In this document: in pieces, positions 47,760 to 58,469 of the stretch | How the letters are laid out: each line of letters starts with the position of its first letter | How positions within the stretch are numbered: position 1 is the first letter of the stretch | DNA from: Glebionis coronaria | Lineage: Eukaryota > Streptophyta > Magnoliopsida > Asterales > Asteraceae | Length of the DNA stretch: 64,000 nt | Assembly (NCBI GenBank): GCA_025667525.1 | Contig: CM046880.1 | Location: 596,933,452-596,997,451, forward strand | Reading direction: 5' to 3' | The notes under the pieces: model-generated | Database searches by the model: none | Seen by the model: only the letters and a program-made list of their open reading frames with translations | Told to the model about the DNA's origin: nothing | Program-made: the position numbers and the translations under genes

Positions 47760-49740
47760 ACTAATGTCTCTGTTTATATATGTTTTTACATTCGATCCTG
47801 ACATTTTTTCCATTCAAACGTTACTTTTCTAAGTTGATGTAATATAGTATATGTTTTTTTTTTCAACAGGCATATTGTTGATTGTTTTCATGTGCTTACA
47901 ATTTTCATCGCGCCACTTTAATGAACCAAATGAATGAATGATCTTTGTTGATTGTTGATAATTTCAAGTGATTTTGGAGCATCCGTTTTGTTCATTGATT
48001 ATTTTCTCCGGTACACTTCTAAAAGTACTATCGTTTGTAAATAGGTGTTTCAAATTATGATTTCTTTTATCTTCCAATATTACTATATGTCTATATTAGT
48101 ACTTTTTTACGGTGTTATATTACACTATAATACCGATCTTGAATTTCGTACTAATTACTGTAAATCATAGTAGAATTTGAAGTTAGATAAGTTAGTTCAT
48201 GGAGTTCAATAAGCACAGTTGACTTCTGACAAAGTCAAACTCTTTTCTTGATGAAAACTAACAGAATTTTATACTATGCTGGAGCTGATCATGTTTAAAT
48301 AAACTTATGGAAGTGTTATAAGATCACATACAAGTGTTGCTTCACATGCATAAAATCTACATGTGGATAAATTCATCAAACATAAACTATTTGACTTTCG
48401 AGTCAAACTACGGTCTTTCATCAAATTTCACCGAGGTCTTCATAGAATTTTACGAACCCACATATTTTAGTAGTAAGAAATTATCAGAGGATGCACTGTA
48501 GTGAAATCAGGGGTGAGCCGGAATACAGAGAATAAAGAACCAAAAACGGCATATCTTAGGAACCGAGGACCAAACCGAAGAGTGTGTTTTGGTTCCAGTT
48601 TGGTTTTAGGGTTTGGTTTGGGTATTTCGGTTCTACCCGATTAGAACCAATTTTTTTAAACACCCAAAAATTCAATATTTTCTTATGTGTTTGCACTCAT
48701 TTACGTCTAAAGCATATAAAACAATTATTTCATGCTAAACTGCAGATATGTTGAGCGGCTAGACTATAGTGATTAGTGACCATCATCAGTTTCAACCTGA
48801 GGTATTACTGTTTTCCTACAATATCAAATTACGTTTCAATGACTATAATCAACTTATGAATTCAGTGGACACTCAATTCAGGAAAGTAAGAGGATCAAAG
48901 CAAGACTTGAAGAATTTAAGAGCAAGTTTGGTTCCAAATCATTGCACGAAAAGGTTTGAACTTTTAAGTTTGTAAGTATTATGTTTTTACTCTCAAATTC
49001 TTAAAGGCGGTGATTGGATTCTGTTGCAGGACTATGATCGAGATAGCAAAATATTTGGAGGGTTGTATCATTTTGATGTTCTGGTGTTATGTTGTAAAAT
49101 GCAAATTTTACATCACAATGCTTGCTCGGAAGATAGCTTGAAAAGTATGCTGGTCCAGTCGTTGAGTCAAAATGGAAGATAGCGTCAAGCCTTGAACACA
49201 GTCACCGAGTTGAATCTGTTGTTTGAATAACCAGAATAACAATATTGGATCATACAAAACTAGATGTTTGGATGTACTTAACTGTAATCTGTATAGTTGG
49301 AGATTTTATTAAATTTTATGTAAATTTTCTCATGTTGGCTATTTCTTGAGATAGCAAGAAAATTTAAGAAAATGAGTTATGTGGAATAGGTATAGACTTT
49401 TTCCATTTGTGGAATGTATATATCGAAGCAAATTTCCGAGTCACACAAATGTGTATTTGTATTTGTATGTATCCATTCCGGCCTAACCTGATGCCGAAAT
49501 TTGATTAAACGTAAAAGCAAAGGAAATGAAGATACAAAATGAAGATATAAATATAAGACTTTTACCTCATTTTCTTTTCTTTTGGGGGCAATTTGAAGGT
49601 TTTTACAGTGTTTTGTTTCCGAATGGGGGCAATGTGATTTTACAATGGGGTGCAGTTTAATAAAATGATCCTAAAAAAAAAATTTAACACTAAAAATTGA
49701 TCTTTTTTGGCGAGCCATGGAGGACGCCGCCCCCCGCAAC
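47760..49740. other. Intergenic DNA, no supported gene
   Basis: 48510-48660 has the GGTTTGGTTT / CGGTTCTACCCG texture of a decayed MITE. The frame 48769-48975 (plus, 68 codons) has no recognised domain. The stretch 49690-49750, with GGCGAGCCATGGAGGACGCC, is a phrase I associate with plant repeats. One member of the low-copy repeat lies at 48950-49260. Confidence 0.45.
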
Positions 49741-49751
49741 TACAAAGTAGT

Positions 49752-50140
49752 TCCGCCTCTGCTGAAGACCCCGTCACTCGATTCCCCTTGTCTGAGGTGC
49801 ACCGTATGCAAGTGCGCCAATTGCTTTCGGTAAAAGGCACAGCAATTAGCACACTTTTAGACACTACGTACTATTGCATCTTGGACAAGGCGAGAGTCGA
49901 GTGAGTGATAGGTCTTTAGCAAGCTCATATTTATTAACCTGCCGTCAACTTGACCACTTGTTAAAACATACTGGTTTGCTTGCTGACTGCTGAGACCCCC
50001 GTCACAAGATTCTACTTGTCCGATGTGCACTAGTTTGTGCAAGTGCGCCAATTGCTTCTCGTAAAAGGCACTGCAATTGGTGCACGTACATACACCGCTG
50101 CTCCTCAAGCACGGCCAAAATTGAGTGACGAGGTCTTTAG
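49752..50140. repeat. Tandem duplication with a period of about 225-230 bp
   Basis: CCCCGTCACTCGATTCCCC...GCAAGTGCGCCAATTGCTT...AGGTCTTTAGCA (from 49769) is repeated from 49996 as CCCCCGTCACAAGATTC...GCAAGTGCGCCAATTGCTT...AGGTCTTTAGCA. The shared core GCAAGTGCGCCAATTGCTT is exact. No coding function recognised. Confidence 0.8.
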
Positions 50141-51313
50141 CATATTTTGATTATCTCGGGAGTTAAAGAGGTAAATTGACCCCTATATAAATGGAATTAG
50201 TTTCTGTAGTTGCGTCTAAAGTCTAAACTAGCTGTTTGACCGTTTAAAAATAAGAAACAGTTTCAATATACCGAAAAGTGAATGCCAAACACTCCCTACG
50301 TATACTTATCTTGTAACGGAAAGTTGACATAATGATTTGACCTCTAAAGTCCAACTGCAGCTATCATTTGGGAAAAAAGTCTGAAATTATAACCGGACGA
50401 CAAATAACCACATGTCCGCATCTATCATTTGTTTGTAATGGAAAGTAAACATGACACACTTAACTTGAATGAGACTTTATAGTGTCTTTACTAAATATGA
50501 AAGTGTTTTCAAGAATTGCAGATACAAGATGAGAGTCTTTCTGTGATTGAATCACGAATTCTTGAAGTGAATCAATTTCTTCCTGTATATCAATCTACAA
50601 TGACTCCCTCGCACTTCTTTAAGGCACCAAACGTCTCGAGACTCAAGCCCATTGACTTTGGGAGTTTTATCTTAAAAGATAGTTTTATGTGTTTGGGCGA
50701 TTGGATTTCCTAATTCCTTTGTGCAAAGGATTAAGAAGGTATCATTAATTCTTGTAGCAAATATAAGCAATTGACACAAATGTTAAAGGAAAAGTTTGTG
50801 TCCAGTTAGGGACTAAGTGTATCATAGAATCTTAAAATCGGCGTGTCAATGTCAAAAGTGATGTGTTTGAACTTTTAAGTTTGTAAGTATCATCTTTTTC
50901 AACTTATGTTTTTACTTCCAAACTCTTGAAGCCGGTGGCTTAAATGTTGTTAGCAGACTATGATCGAGATGTTGTACTTGTATCCTTTTGATGTTGTGGT
51001 GCGATGTTGTAAAATGAAAAATTTACGTCACAATGGTTGCTTGGAAGATAACTTTAGAAAGATGCTTTCATTTGTTGAGTCAAAATGGAAGATAGCGTTT
51101 AGCCTTCAAGAAGACACCGAAACAGTCGTTGAGTAGAATCTGTTGTTTCGACATTAGTTTTGTACTTGGTAGTCGGTATGGGTAACCAGAATAACAATAG
51201 CAGATCATACAGAACTAGATGTCTTTCTTTTCTGAAGGCATTTTTGGAAAGTAACAATTCAGTTCGGTTTCGAAAAGTGCAGTAATTATTTAAGAAATTT
51301 CGCAAAAAAGTGA

Positions 51314-51338
51314 TGCGGTGAACGTGGATCGAACACGT

Positions 51339-51374
<36 letters not shown>

Positions 51375-51386
51375 TGCCATACCCGC
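51314..51386 (-). pseudogene. tRNA-Phe(GAA) copy, damaged
   Basis: The 73-nt sequence differs from the copy at 51697-51769 only in the 5' quarter: GCGGGTATGGCACAGT instead of GCGGGGATAGCTCAGT. This breaks acceptor pair 6-67, puts an A-A mismatch in the D stem and alters the A box of the internal promoter. The anticodon GAA, the variable and T arms and the B box are unchanged, and an A run to the left on the plus strand would give a T terminator. It is probably a decaying duplicate. Confidence 0.9.
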
Positions 51387-51696
51387 TTTGTGTCATCTTG
51401 TTTAATTTTATGATTATAAAAATAAGCTAGCGACGCAACTTGTTGCCTGTTTTTCTTCTAATATGTAAATTCTAATTATTGAATAAATGTAAAAATTAAC
51501 CTGAAAGTTGAAAGATTTTAAGCTTTGCTGACGATTCTGAAATCAATTTTACTTCAAATCGACCAAACTAATAATTAGGGATACAACTAGTAGAGTTTAG
51601 CAATAACAATATGGCATTGGGCTCACTTTAGATGGGCTTCAGTAATTTTGGATAAAGCCCGTTTCACTGACTCAAAAAGAAATAAGAAAAAAAGAA

Positions 51697-51721
51697 TGCG
51701 GTGAACGTGGATCGAACACGT

Positions 51722-51764
<43 letters not shown>

Positions 51765-51769
51765 CCCGC
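51697..51769 (-). tRNA. tRNA-Phe(GAA)
   Basis: On the minus strand the sequence starts GCGGGGATAGCTCAGTTGG and ends CCACGTTCACCGCA. It folds into a normal cloverleaf with anticodon GAA (ACTGAAGAT loop) and no intron; CCA is not encoded. It matches the plant nuclear phenylalanine tRNA, including the G5-A68 mismatch I recall for that family. Both A box and B box are intact. A T run follows on the minus strand (AAAAAAA at about 51687-51693, plus), the usual Pol III terminator, and CAA motifs lie just upstream, as in other plant tRNA genes. Confidence 0.97.
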
Positions 51770-52540
51770 TTTGTGTTGTATGTATTTTTTTGAACTTAAT
51801 TGAATGTGAGGTGTCCTAATTGAAGTGGAATTGTACTTAATATATGCAAGTGTCAGGCGTGTCATGGGTTTTTGATGAAATAAATTGAGGTGCCTATTTA
51901 ATGTAGAAGTCTTTAGGTTTCTAAACCCTTTGTGGTTAATTGTTGTCCATGCATGTAAGAGGAAGCTCAAGGGTTCGTGTGGTTAACAACCCCACAATTC
52001 CACTAAATACAAACGATCATGGGGAAAAATGCAAAAAAACTAGCAGTTAGATCTACTAAGAGTACCGTATTATGTTAGCCGAAAAGCTTCTCAATAAAAC
52101 CGATTACGACATGGAGCTTCTCAAGGTGAGGATTTGCAATTAAATGTTTCGATATTTAGGATTCTCTTATTGACATCTAATAATTATTTGTAAATTATCA
52201 TTGTATCCAGATACGTTTTGGTGAAAGTAGCATGCATAAATGCGAGATCATCCACAATGATCTAACTGATTCAAAAACGAGAAATAGACATGTAAAAAAC
52301 ACTTGTATTAACCAGTTATCTCAAACGGGTAAATTTAGCAAATTGACAACAAGTGTTATGATAACTTACAATAGTTGTGTACATCTGTTATGATTTTTTA
52401 GTTCTTATTTGCGAATGAGTTATAGGTGTAAAATCTCGAAAGCATGAGGTTTTAGTTGATATACTTTATGCGACTATTATATCTTTGAATTTCTGACGAG
52501 TGGCCACCTATTTATTAGTCGATATATGTATTATTTGTAT
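51770..52540. other. Intergenic DNA leading into a copia LTR
   Basis: No gene supported. The last part, up to 52664, is LTR-like (the retroelement PBS follows at 52665), but the LTR start was not identified; TGTTAGCC near 52073 is one candidate. Confidence 0.4.
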
Positions 52541-54091
52541 ATGTAATATTGTATCCAGCCCATTGGCCTTCTGGCCCGTAGTATCTGTAGTAGGGTTTTG
52601 TATCATTCTATATATTGGTTGGAATAATGAGATGAAAGGAAGGGGAACAACCTGCCTAATTACATGGTATCACAGCCAATCCTCTCCTAAAATACCTCTC
52701 ATCTTCCCTCCTCTAATCCTACGATCCAAACTTCTTTCTTCCAAAACCCTAATCAGCCGTCACCTTCAAACATGGCTGGAGAAGACATTAACAACCCCCC
52801 TCCACCACCTACTGTTGACACAGAAAAGCCCTTTGGGGTCACGAACATCAAGTCACACGTTCCCCTCGTGTTAGATCTTGATCACCTAAACTACGATGCC
52901 TGGTGTGAACTTTCACATCCCATTGTGAAAGCTTTGGTGTTTCTGGTCTGTTGGACGACACATACACATCAACTGCTGCAACGATCAATGAATGGAAGAA
53001 ACTCGATTCATTGGTTAAGGTCTGGATCTACACTATCTCTACCTCCTTATTGCAAAATGTTCTCAAACGCAATGTCACCGCGAAGGATGTTTGGAAAAGC
53101 CTTTTCCACGGAGCTTCATGAAGAACTCCGTTCGTTAGAGATCGGTTCTCTCACCATTGCCGAATATTTTAAGAAGATCAAAGTTATCTCTGATCTCTTG
53201 TCCAACATTGATTCCCCGGTTTCCGAGAAAAAACTGCTCATGTATGCGGCTAATGGTTTAACCGAAAAATATGAGCACGTTGCTACTATTATTCGCCACA
53301 CCAAAACCCCATTGGCTCTTCTGGAGGCTCGTTCCATGCTTCTCCTGGAAGAGGCGCGCCTTACTCGAAAACAAGGACGTGATGCTGCTCCTGACACATC
53401 TTCATCACCATCTGTTTTGTTGGCTTCTAGTGGTTCTAGTACTAACAAAAATCGGCCCAACAAGGAGTTGTGCGGTAATTTTCAGCGTGGGTTTTGCAGG
53501 TTTGCTGATCGGTGCAGGTTTACTCATTCCCGCGACTCGCGTAATGGCAGATCTTCTCAATGGGGATTACAAGCTCGGTCTACAGCCCCTCAACAGATGG
53601 TTCGTGGACCACAAGTGGTTTCCAGGCCCAACACTAATGGTACTTGGGCCGGACAACCTCCCTTTCCTCAAGCCCACCTCACTGCGCCCAACAACAACAT
53701 ACTCGGACCAGGTCCATATCAGCTTGTGCAATATGGTAACGTAGATCAACCTACTGCTCTCCCACGGGCGTTTAATGCAACCACACTCCGATATGCGGAC
53801 AACAACGATGACTCTGGGTGGTATATGGACACCGACGCAACATCACATCTCTCGGCTACCACAGGTAATCTCACATCTATTTTTAAAAACCGTATTAATA
53901 CATCTATAGTTGTATGTAACGGGGCCACCATTCCGGTTACCAACACTGGTCATTGCATTTTGCCATCCCTACATCGTCCTTTGTACCTTCAAAATGTCAT
54001 TGTCACACCACACATAATAAAGAACCTAATATCCGTCCGACAATTTACTCGTGATAATTTTTGTAGCATTGAATTTGATCCTTTTGAATAG
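52541..54091 (+). mobile_element. Truncated Ty1/copia element (LTR end, PBS, gag)
   Basis: LTR-like sequence ends at 52664, followed by TGGTATCACAGCC (52665-52677), a primer-binding site one base off the usual initiator-tRNA site. Gag and the start of protease follow; integrase, reverse transcriptase, RNase H and the 3' LTR are absent. It belongs to a different lineage from the element at 5.3-22.3 kb. Confidence 0.8.
52772..54091 (+). pseudogene. Copia gag-protease fragment with a CCCH zinc finger
   Basis: Open for 439 codons from MAGEDINNPPPPP. It contains the copia gag N-terminus (LVLDLDHLNYDAW), a body with HEELRSLEIGSLTIAEYFKK and ISDLLSNIDSPVSE, a CCCH finger CGNFQRGFCRFADRCRFTH, then the start of the protease, WYMDTDATSHLS, where the catalytic DTGA is now DTDA. 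About codons 50-110 read out of frame compared with the family, which implies two compensating frameshifts and a small deletion. The frame ends just after IEFDPFE, where pol would go on, so the remainder is lost. Confidence 0.82.
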
Positions 54092-54775
54092 GAGAAAAAT
54101 TGGATAAAGGACTTTTGAAGAGGAGAAAAATTAGGTAAAGTGTAAGGGTATCTATGTCATTTAACATCAATTTTTTGTGTTCCAAATAATTCATTGTGTG
54201 TAAGAATCATTTCCCAAATTTTGTACTTAAGGTTTTATATTGAGTATCAGTTGTAGTCTATATATTTCTAGGTACTTTCGGGTATGTTTTGATGTATTTA
54301 TAATGTAACGTAAACCTTTTACGTATGATTTAAAGGAGAAACTGAAGTAATTATTTTTCTAAATAATTATTATACCTATTATTTGCTTAATGTAAACCTA
54401 AATTTATTCGACTAGCGTTTAGGAAAAATACGAGATTTTACAGAAAGTATATAGTGTCGCCTCTCTATATAAAGATAACCTATTTATCGTCGCAGTTGTA
54501 TGTTTTGTTTTGCATGACGATTAACGACGTGTGTGATATTTTATTTTTAAAAAAGCAGCATAAAGTGAATTTTTTATTTTTTCTTAAAATAAGTGACTAT
54601 GATTTTATCAAAAAAAATGAGTGACTATGATAGGTTTTTTTCGACATTTTTTTATTTATATTGAACTTTTGCCATAAAAATATTGTTGTATTGTCAAATC
54701 TATCTTTAGTTTTGCCATTAAATTTCATGGACGGAAAATACGGAATGAAAATTATAAAATTTAACATGCCAAAAT
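54092..54775. other. Intergenic DNA, nothing recognised
   Basis: AT-rich, with a short direct duplication, AGGAGAAAAATT, at about 54089 and 54121. No gene or element found. Confidence 0.5.
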
Positions 54776-55118
54776 AAGGATGAGCATTTTGTCCTGAATT
54801 CCGAAATCGAACTGGAACCGTACCGGAACCGTACCGATTTCCGGTACCCGAATCCCGTTCGGTACGGTTCCGGTACTACGAAATAAGGTGGAAAAAAATT
54901 TGATACCACTATTCGGTACGGGACCGGTACCAAATCGGGAAATTCCCAAAAAAACGAGAAAATCTCGATTTTCCGGTACCGGTACCGATCCCGTTATCGG
55001 TACCAATATCTGAATCCCGTTCGGTATGGTACCGGAACCATTAATTTATGTTGGGGGGAAATTGGTACCACTAATTCAGTACGGGATCGGTATGGTACCG
55101 GTACCGTGCTCATCCCTA
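54776..55118. mobile_element. GGTACC-rich hAT-type MITE (343 bp)
   Basis: Starts TAAGGATGAGCA and ends TGCTCATCCCTA. The imperfect 8-bp flanks are TGCCAAAA and TGTTAAAA. The interior is packed with CGGTACCGG, CGGAACCG and TTCGGTACGG motifs in both orientations, which look like subterminal binding repeats and give high GC against AT-rich flanks. No coding capacity; minus-strand open frames here are by-products of the repeats. Confidence 0.72.
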
Positions 55119-55719
55119 TGTTAAAACTACTAAACTTTTAAAAAAAACATAGAACATAAACATTGAATTTTACACCAAATACTTTTCTTTATACAATATT
55201 TCCTTAGTACTTTTTTGTTTTGTACTTTTTTTGTTTTGTACTTTTTTTGTTTTTACTTTTTTCACGTGATATTTTATAAGAATATTCGTTGTATCCACTT
55301 TAATACCACCTATCTTTGCTACTCCTTTTTTTTTCTTTATTGACTAAATCTACTACATATCAATAGTATCGACTTTAATATCTACCACCCACCACCCACC
55401 CACCTTTATCCACCCACCCACCTTTATCTCCTGCTACTCTCTCTAAAATTTAATCTTATCAGTATTAAGATGAAAACAAGAAGAACTTGTTATGATTCCG
55501 AAAGAGAAAAAAGGGCACTACGTGTTAAGGAATGTTCATCCGTACCAAAGGTTTATTCGTGCATTTTAGTTATTGATTTTAGGAGATGTTTTGGGATTTT
55601 CTAAGATGGAATTATGGTTTATGTTGTTTTGTTAAAATAATTAGGATAAAAGAAATTGGTGGAGTGTTTTGATTTTAACTGTAGTATGTTTTTTAGTTTT
55701 TCGAGTTTAATGGATCTGT
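55119..55719. other. Intergenic DNA, nothing recognised
   Basis: Contains T-rich runs with repeated TACTTTTTTTG and a CCACCCACC cluster near 55385-55425. No gene found. Confidence 0.5.
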
Positions 55720-56205
55720 CAAAAGTTTATGTCTAGTTCCGGGTTGGTTCCGGATGGGTTTGGACTGTGTATAGTGGTTAAGCGTCTGGGCGAATAAAGG
55801 GTGTTAAGGAAAGTGGGATGGTTCATGGGTTGGCTACGAAGTTTGGGTTTGGTTTGGATTTGTTTGTGTTGAGTAGTTTGGTTAGTATCTACGCGAAATT
55901 TGGGGATGTGAGGAGTGCGAGGAGGGTTTTTGATTGGATGGGGGAGAATGAGAGGGATGTGGTGATGTGGAATGCGTTGTTAGATGGGTATGTGAAATGC
56001 GGGGAGGTGGATGTTGCCAAGGATTTGTTTGATGAGATGGGGGTGAAGGATGTGGTGTCGTGGACGGTTATGGTTGATGGGTTGACGAAAAGTGGGAGAG
56101 TTGACGAGGGTAGGAGGGTTTTTGATGAGAAGTCATTTAGAAATGTAGCGTTGTTGGATGGGTATATGAAAGCGGGTGATTTTGATTCTGCAATGAGTTT
56201 GTTTG
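55720..56205 (+). pseudogene. PPR protein fragment
   Basis: Pentatricopeptide repeats of the mixed PLS type (RNA-binding proteins of mitochondria and plastids): LFVLSSLVSIYAKFGDVRSA, VMWNALLDGYVKCGEVDVAK, VSWTVMVDGLTKSGRVDEGR, then ALLDGYMKAGDFDSAMSLF. The open part is 55818-56273. Similarity extends upstream to about 55740 (SGLVPDGFGLC) in another frame, so a frameshift lies near 55790. The usual VSWN between the third and fourth units is missing (RNVALLDGY). Similarity ends at 56205, and no further repeats or E/DYW domain follow. This is a broken fragment. Confidence 0.8.
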
Positions 56206-56258
56206 GAATAATTTTGATTCTTAACCAATACCTACTGATAAACAACAATATGCATTTT

Positions 56259-56415
56259 AAGATTATGCATTAGTAGTACCAAACGCCCCTGTTGACATAT
56301 TATGCTCACATTCTACTAGTACCAAAATAAGCATTTAAAGATTATTTAATAGTAGTACCAAACGCCCTTGTTGACAGATTATGCACACATTCCACTAATA
56401 CCAAAAGCTAGCTTT
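56259..56415. repeat. Tandem repeat with a period of about 80 bp
   Basis: Two copies of a block containing TAGTAGTACCAAACGCCC, TGTTGACA, ATTATGC and CTA(G/A)TACCAAAA lie directly after the point where PPR similarity ends. Confidence 0.8.
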
Positions 56416-56711
56416 TGGTGTAGGATTTTGACAAAAGCTCTGTTCTGCTTGATATTTTTATAAAGTTTGCTGCTTTGTGTTGTTTTTTATGGATCTGTGT
56501 TTATCACTTTGTGACTAAAGTTAATGAATTTAGCCAACATTGCTTGCTTTTGTTAGATTTTTGCATATTTGTTCATTAGCTTGCATAAAGTTAATGAATT
56601 TAGCCAACATTCTTGCTTTTGTTACTTGATTGATTGTTTCTTTGATTAGGTTTAAGGGGTGTTTGTTCATATAAATGTGGCTTATGAGCTTAATGTCTGT
56701 GTATATTTTTT
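56416..56711. other. Intergenic DNA
   Basis: A phrase AAAGTTAATGAATTTAGCC, followed by AACATTGCTTGC or AACATTCTTGC, occurs twice (about 56517 and 56587). No gene found. Confidence 0.5.
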
Positions 56712-57262
56712 GAGTTAATTACAAAGATCGTTTGTGTGTTTAGGCCAAAATTACAATTTTCGTCCTTTAACTTCAATAATTACACCACTCTCTGAGTGGT
56801 TGACACTTTCTAACCGACCTGTCCTTTGACCGGACGGTATGTGAAATGAATATTATACCCTCAAGAACCAATTATATTACACTATATGTATTTTCTAACC
56901 CATCTTCTTCAACCCATCTCTCTCCACCAAGGGAGTACCTGTTCCACCAGCACCTCCAAGGAAGAAAAAATTTGACAAATGGTAGATCAGAAAATTCTAG
57001 TAAATCAAATATCATGTTGGGGTCATAGTGTTCTGATCTACCATCATCAAATTTGTTTTTCCTTGGAGGTGCTTGTGGAACGGGTACCCTGTATAATAGT
57101 CATTTCGCATAGAGAGTTAACAGAAAAAGTGACGGCCGTCCGGGCAAAGGACCGGTCGGTTAGAAAGTATCAACACACAGGACGACTTGAGTAATTACTG
57201 AATTTAAAGGACAAAAATTACAATTTTGGCCTAACCACAAGGACGATCTTTGTAATTAACTC
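56712..57262. mobile_element. Long foldback MITE (about 550 bp)
   Basis: The left end GAGTTAATTACAAAGATCG matches the right end read on the other strand. Pairing continues inward through GGCCAAAATTACAATTTT, GTCCTTTAA and TTCAATAATTAC. A second inner inverted pair, GTTCCACCAGCACCTCCAAG / CTTGGAGGTGCTTGTGGAAC with GGTAGATCAGAA, makes most of the element self-complementary. Flanks (TATATTTTT / TATAATTTT) are compatible with a 9-bp target duplication, which would suggest a Mutator-like origin. No coding capacity. Confidence 0.75.
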
Positions 57263-57299
57263 TATAATTTTATGTATGTCTGTGTTGAATATCTTTATG

Positions 57300-57672
57300 G
57301 TAATGTGTAGATCTCCAAAGGTGAACGTGGAGAATGTGGGATATCAGCATCAAAGAGGTCATCAAGATCTCACGATTCTCTCTTAGCACAAAACTCAAGC
57401 TCATCCCCACGAGCACACAACTCCAAATTAGAACGCGAGATTGAGGAGAGATCACGGCGGCAGGTCATTGAATTGGAAGAGATAGACTTCTTGACTATGG
57501 CACATATTGCTTTTTCTGATTTTTTTTTTCTAAATCCAGTTTTGTAACATTAGCATTTCTCGGCATGGTCACCTGGGAAGCGAAGCGCGACTTCATTCTC
57601 AAAAATTATATTGTTGAGCAACATGAGGAGGCGCATAAGGAGGAGATGAGAAGGATGATGTCATATAGATGA
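57300..57672 (+). other. Possible exon pair of an unknown gene
   Basis: After an AG acceptor near 57309, an open stretch reads ISKGERGECGISASKRSSRS, then a serine-rich part and the coiled-coil-like LEREIEERSRRQVIELEEID. After a pyrimidine-rich gap a second stretch reads VTWEAKRDFILKNYIVEQ HEEAHKEEMRRMMSYR and stops at 57672. The composition resembles the C-terminal coiled coils of plant transposon-associated or NAM-like proteins, but no family can be named. No start codon was identified. A remnant is as likely as a gene. Confidence 0.3.
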
Positions 57673-58465
57673 GAATTGACTTTTCATGTTTTCATATATG
57701 TTGTTACCATTGTTTCGGAATAATGTAACATTTAACATGCTTAGACTCTGTAAGTTATTTCATACATTATACATTTGTGGTAGAGGTACTTCAGACATTA
57801 TGCATTTGTGGTATCGGAGATGAATGTATCTCTTGTATATGTTAAAGTCTTTGTTAGATCTTTTTTATGTTTATGTGAAATTTGATAATGCATTTCAATC
57901 TCTATGTTACCTAGAAATTTTTTATTTTTATGTGAAATTAGTACACGTTTTGAAGTGTTTTTAATCCTATGTATGTGTTTATGATATAAATTAGGTTTAT
58001 ATATGATTGCCTATGTATGTGTTTTTAATCCTACTGGATCCATTTATGATTGCCTATGTATGTGTTCTTAATCTTAGTATGATTAATGAGAGAGACATAC
58101 CCAAAGTAAAATTTATTAGACACTATAAACCTGAGTCATAATCTCTTTTAGACTCATTTTTATTTGAAATTGGTTACATTGTCCCGTAGGGCATTCTTGA
58201 ACTACTTTTTATGTATATTGTTATCATATAATTTTCAATATCTGAAACGTTTTTTACGTTCTTAATGTTTTCTTTTAATAAAAAAAAATAGTTTAGAGAT
58301 ATCTTTTTACTTAGACTATATTTAAATCAATTAACTTAGGGTGTAATTGTTGCCTTTTCATTTTCTTTGACTATTGATAGTTTTTGCTATAAAATCAACC
58401 GTCCCTTTATTTTTTCAACCACTTCTAAAATTATTTTCTTTAGATATAACTTCCATATTTCACTT
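57673..58465. other. Intergenic DNA, nothing recognised
   Basis: AT-rich. The phrase TTTATGATTGCCTATGTATGTG with variants recurs near 57970-58070. There is no coding signal. Confidence 0.5.
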
Positions 58466-58469
58466 CAAA

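Larger units (their letters stand above)
45660..51230 (+). repeat. Three dispersed members of a low-copy repeat
   Basis: 45695-45955 and 50490-50755 align along their length (GAGAGTCTTTCTGTGA, GACTCCCTC then CACTTCTTTAAGG, TTTGTGCAAAGGATT). Both contain an open frame of about 62 codons with the shared words ESLSV and TPSHFFK. 48950-49260 and 50870-51230 share GAACTTTTAAGTTTGTAAGTAT, GACTATGATCGAGAT and GTTGAGTCAAAATGG. The last motif also occurs at 46142. The order suggests ancestral tandem gene copies that have decayed. They flank the TNL LRR pseudogene and may be remnants of its 3' part, but I cannot prove that. Confidence 0.6.

Noticed and set aside
49640..50108. Cysteine-rich small protein (VCTCTNCSAFY)
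   Set aside because: Comes from a tandem-duplicated non-coding block; the frame is not kept between the two copies.
51099..51970. Two minus-strand frames sharing AQLGERQTEDLKVTCSIHVH
   Set aside because: The shared peptide is simply translation of the two tRNA-Phe copies.
54718..55006. Minus-strand frames rich in V, P, R and F
   Set aside because: By-products of GGTACCGG repeats in the MITE.
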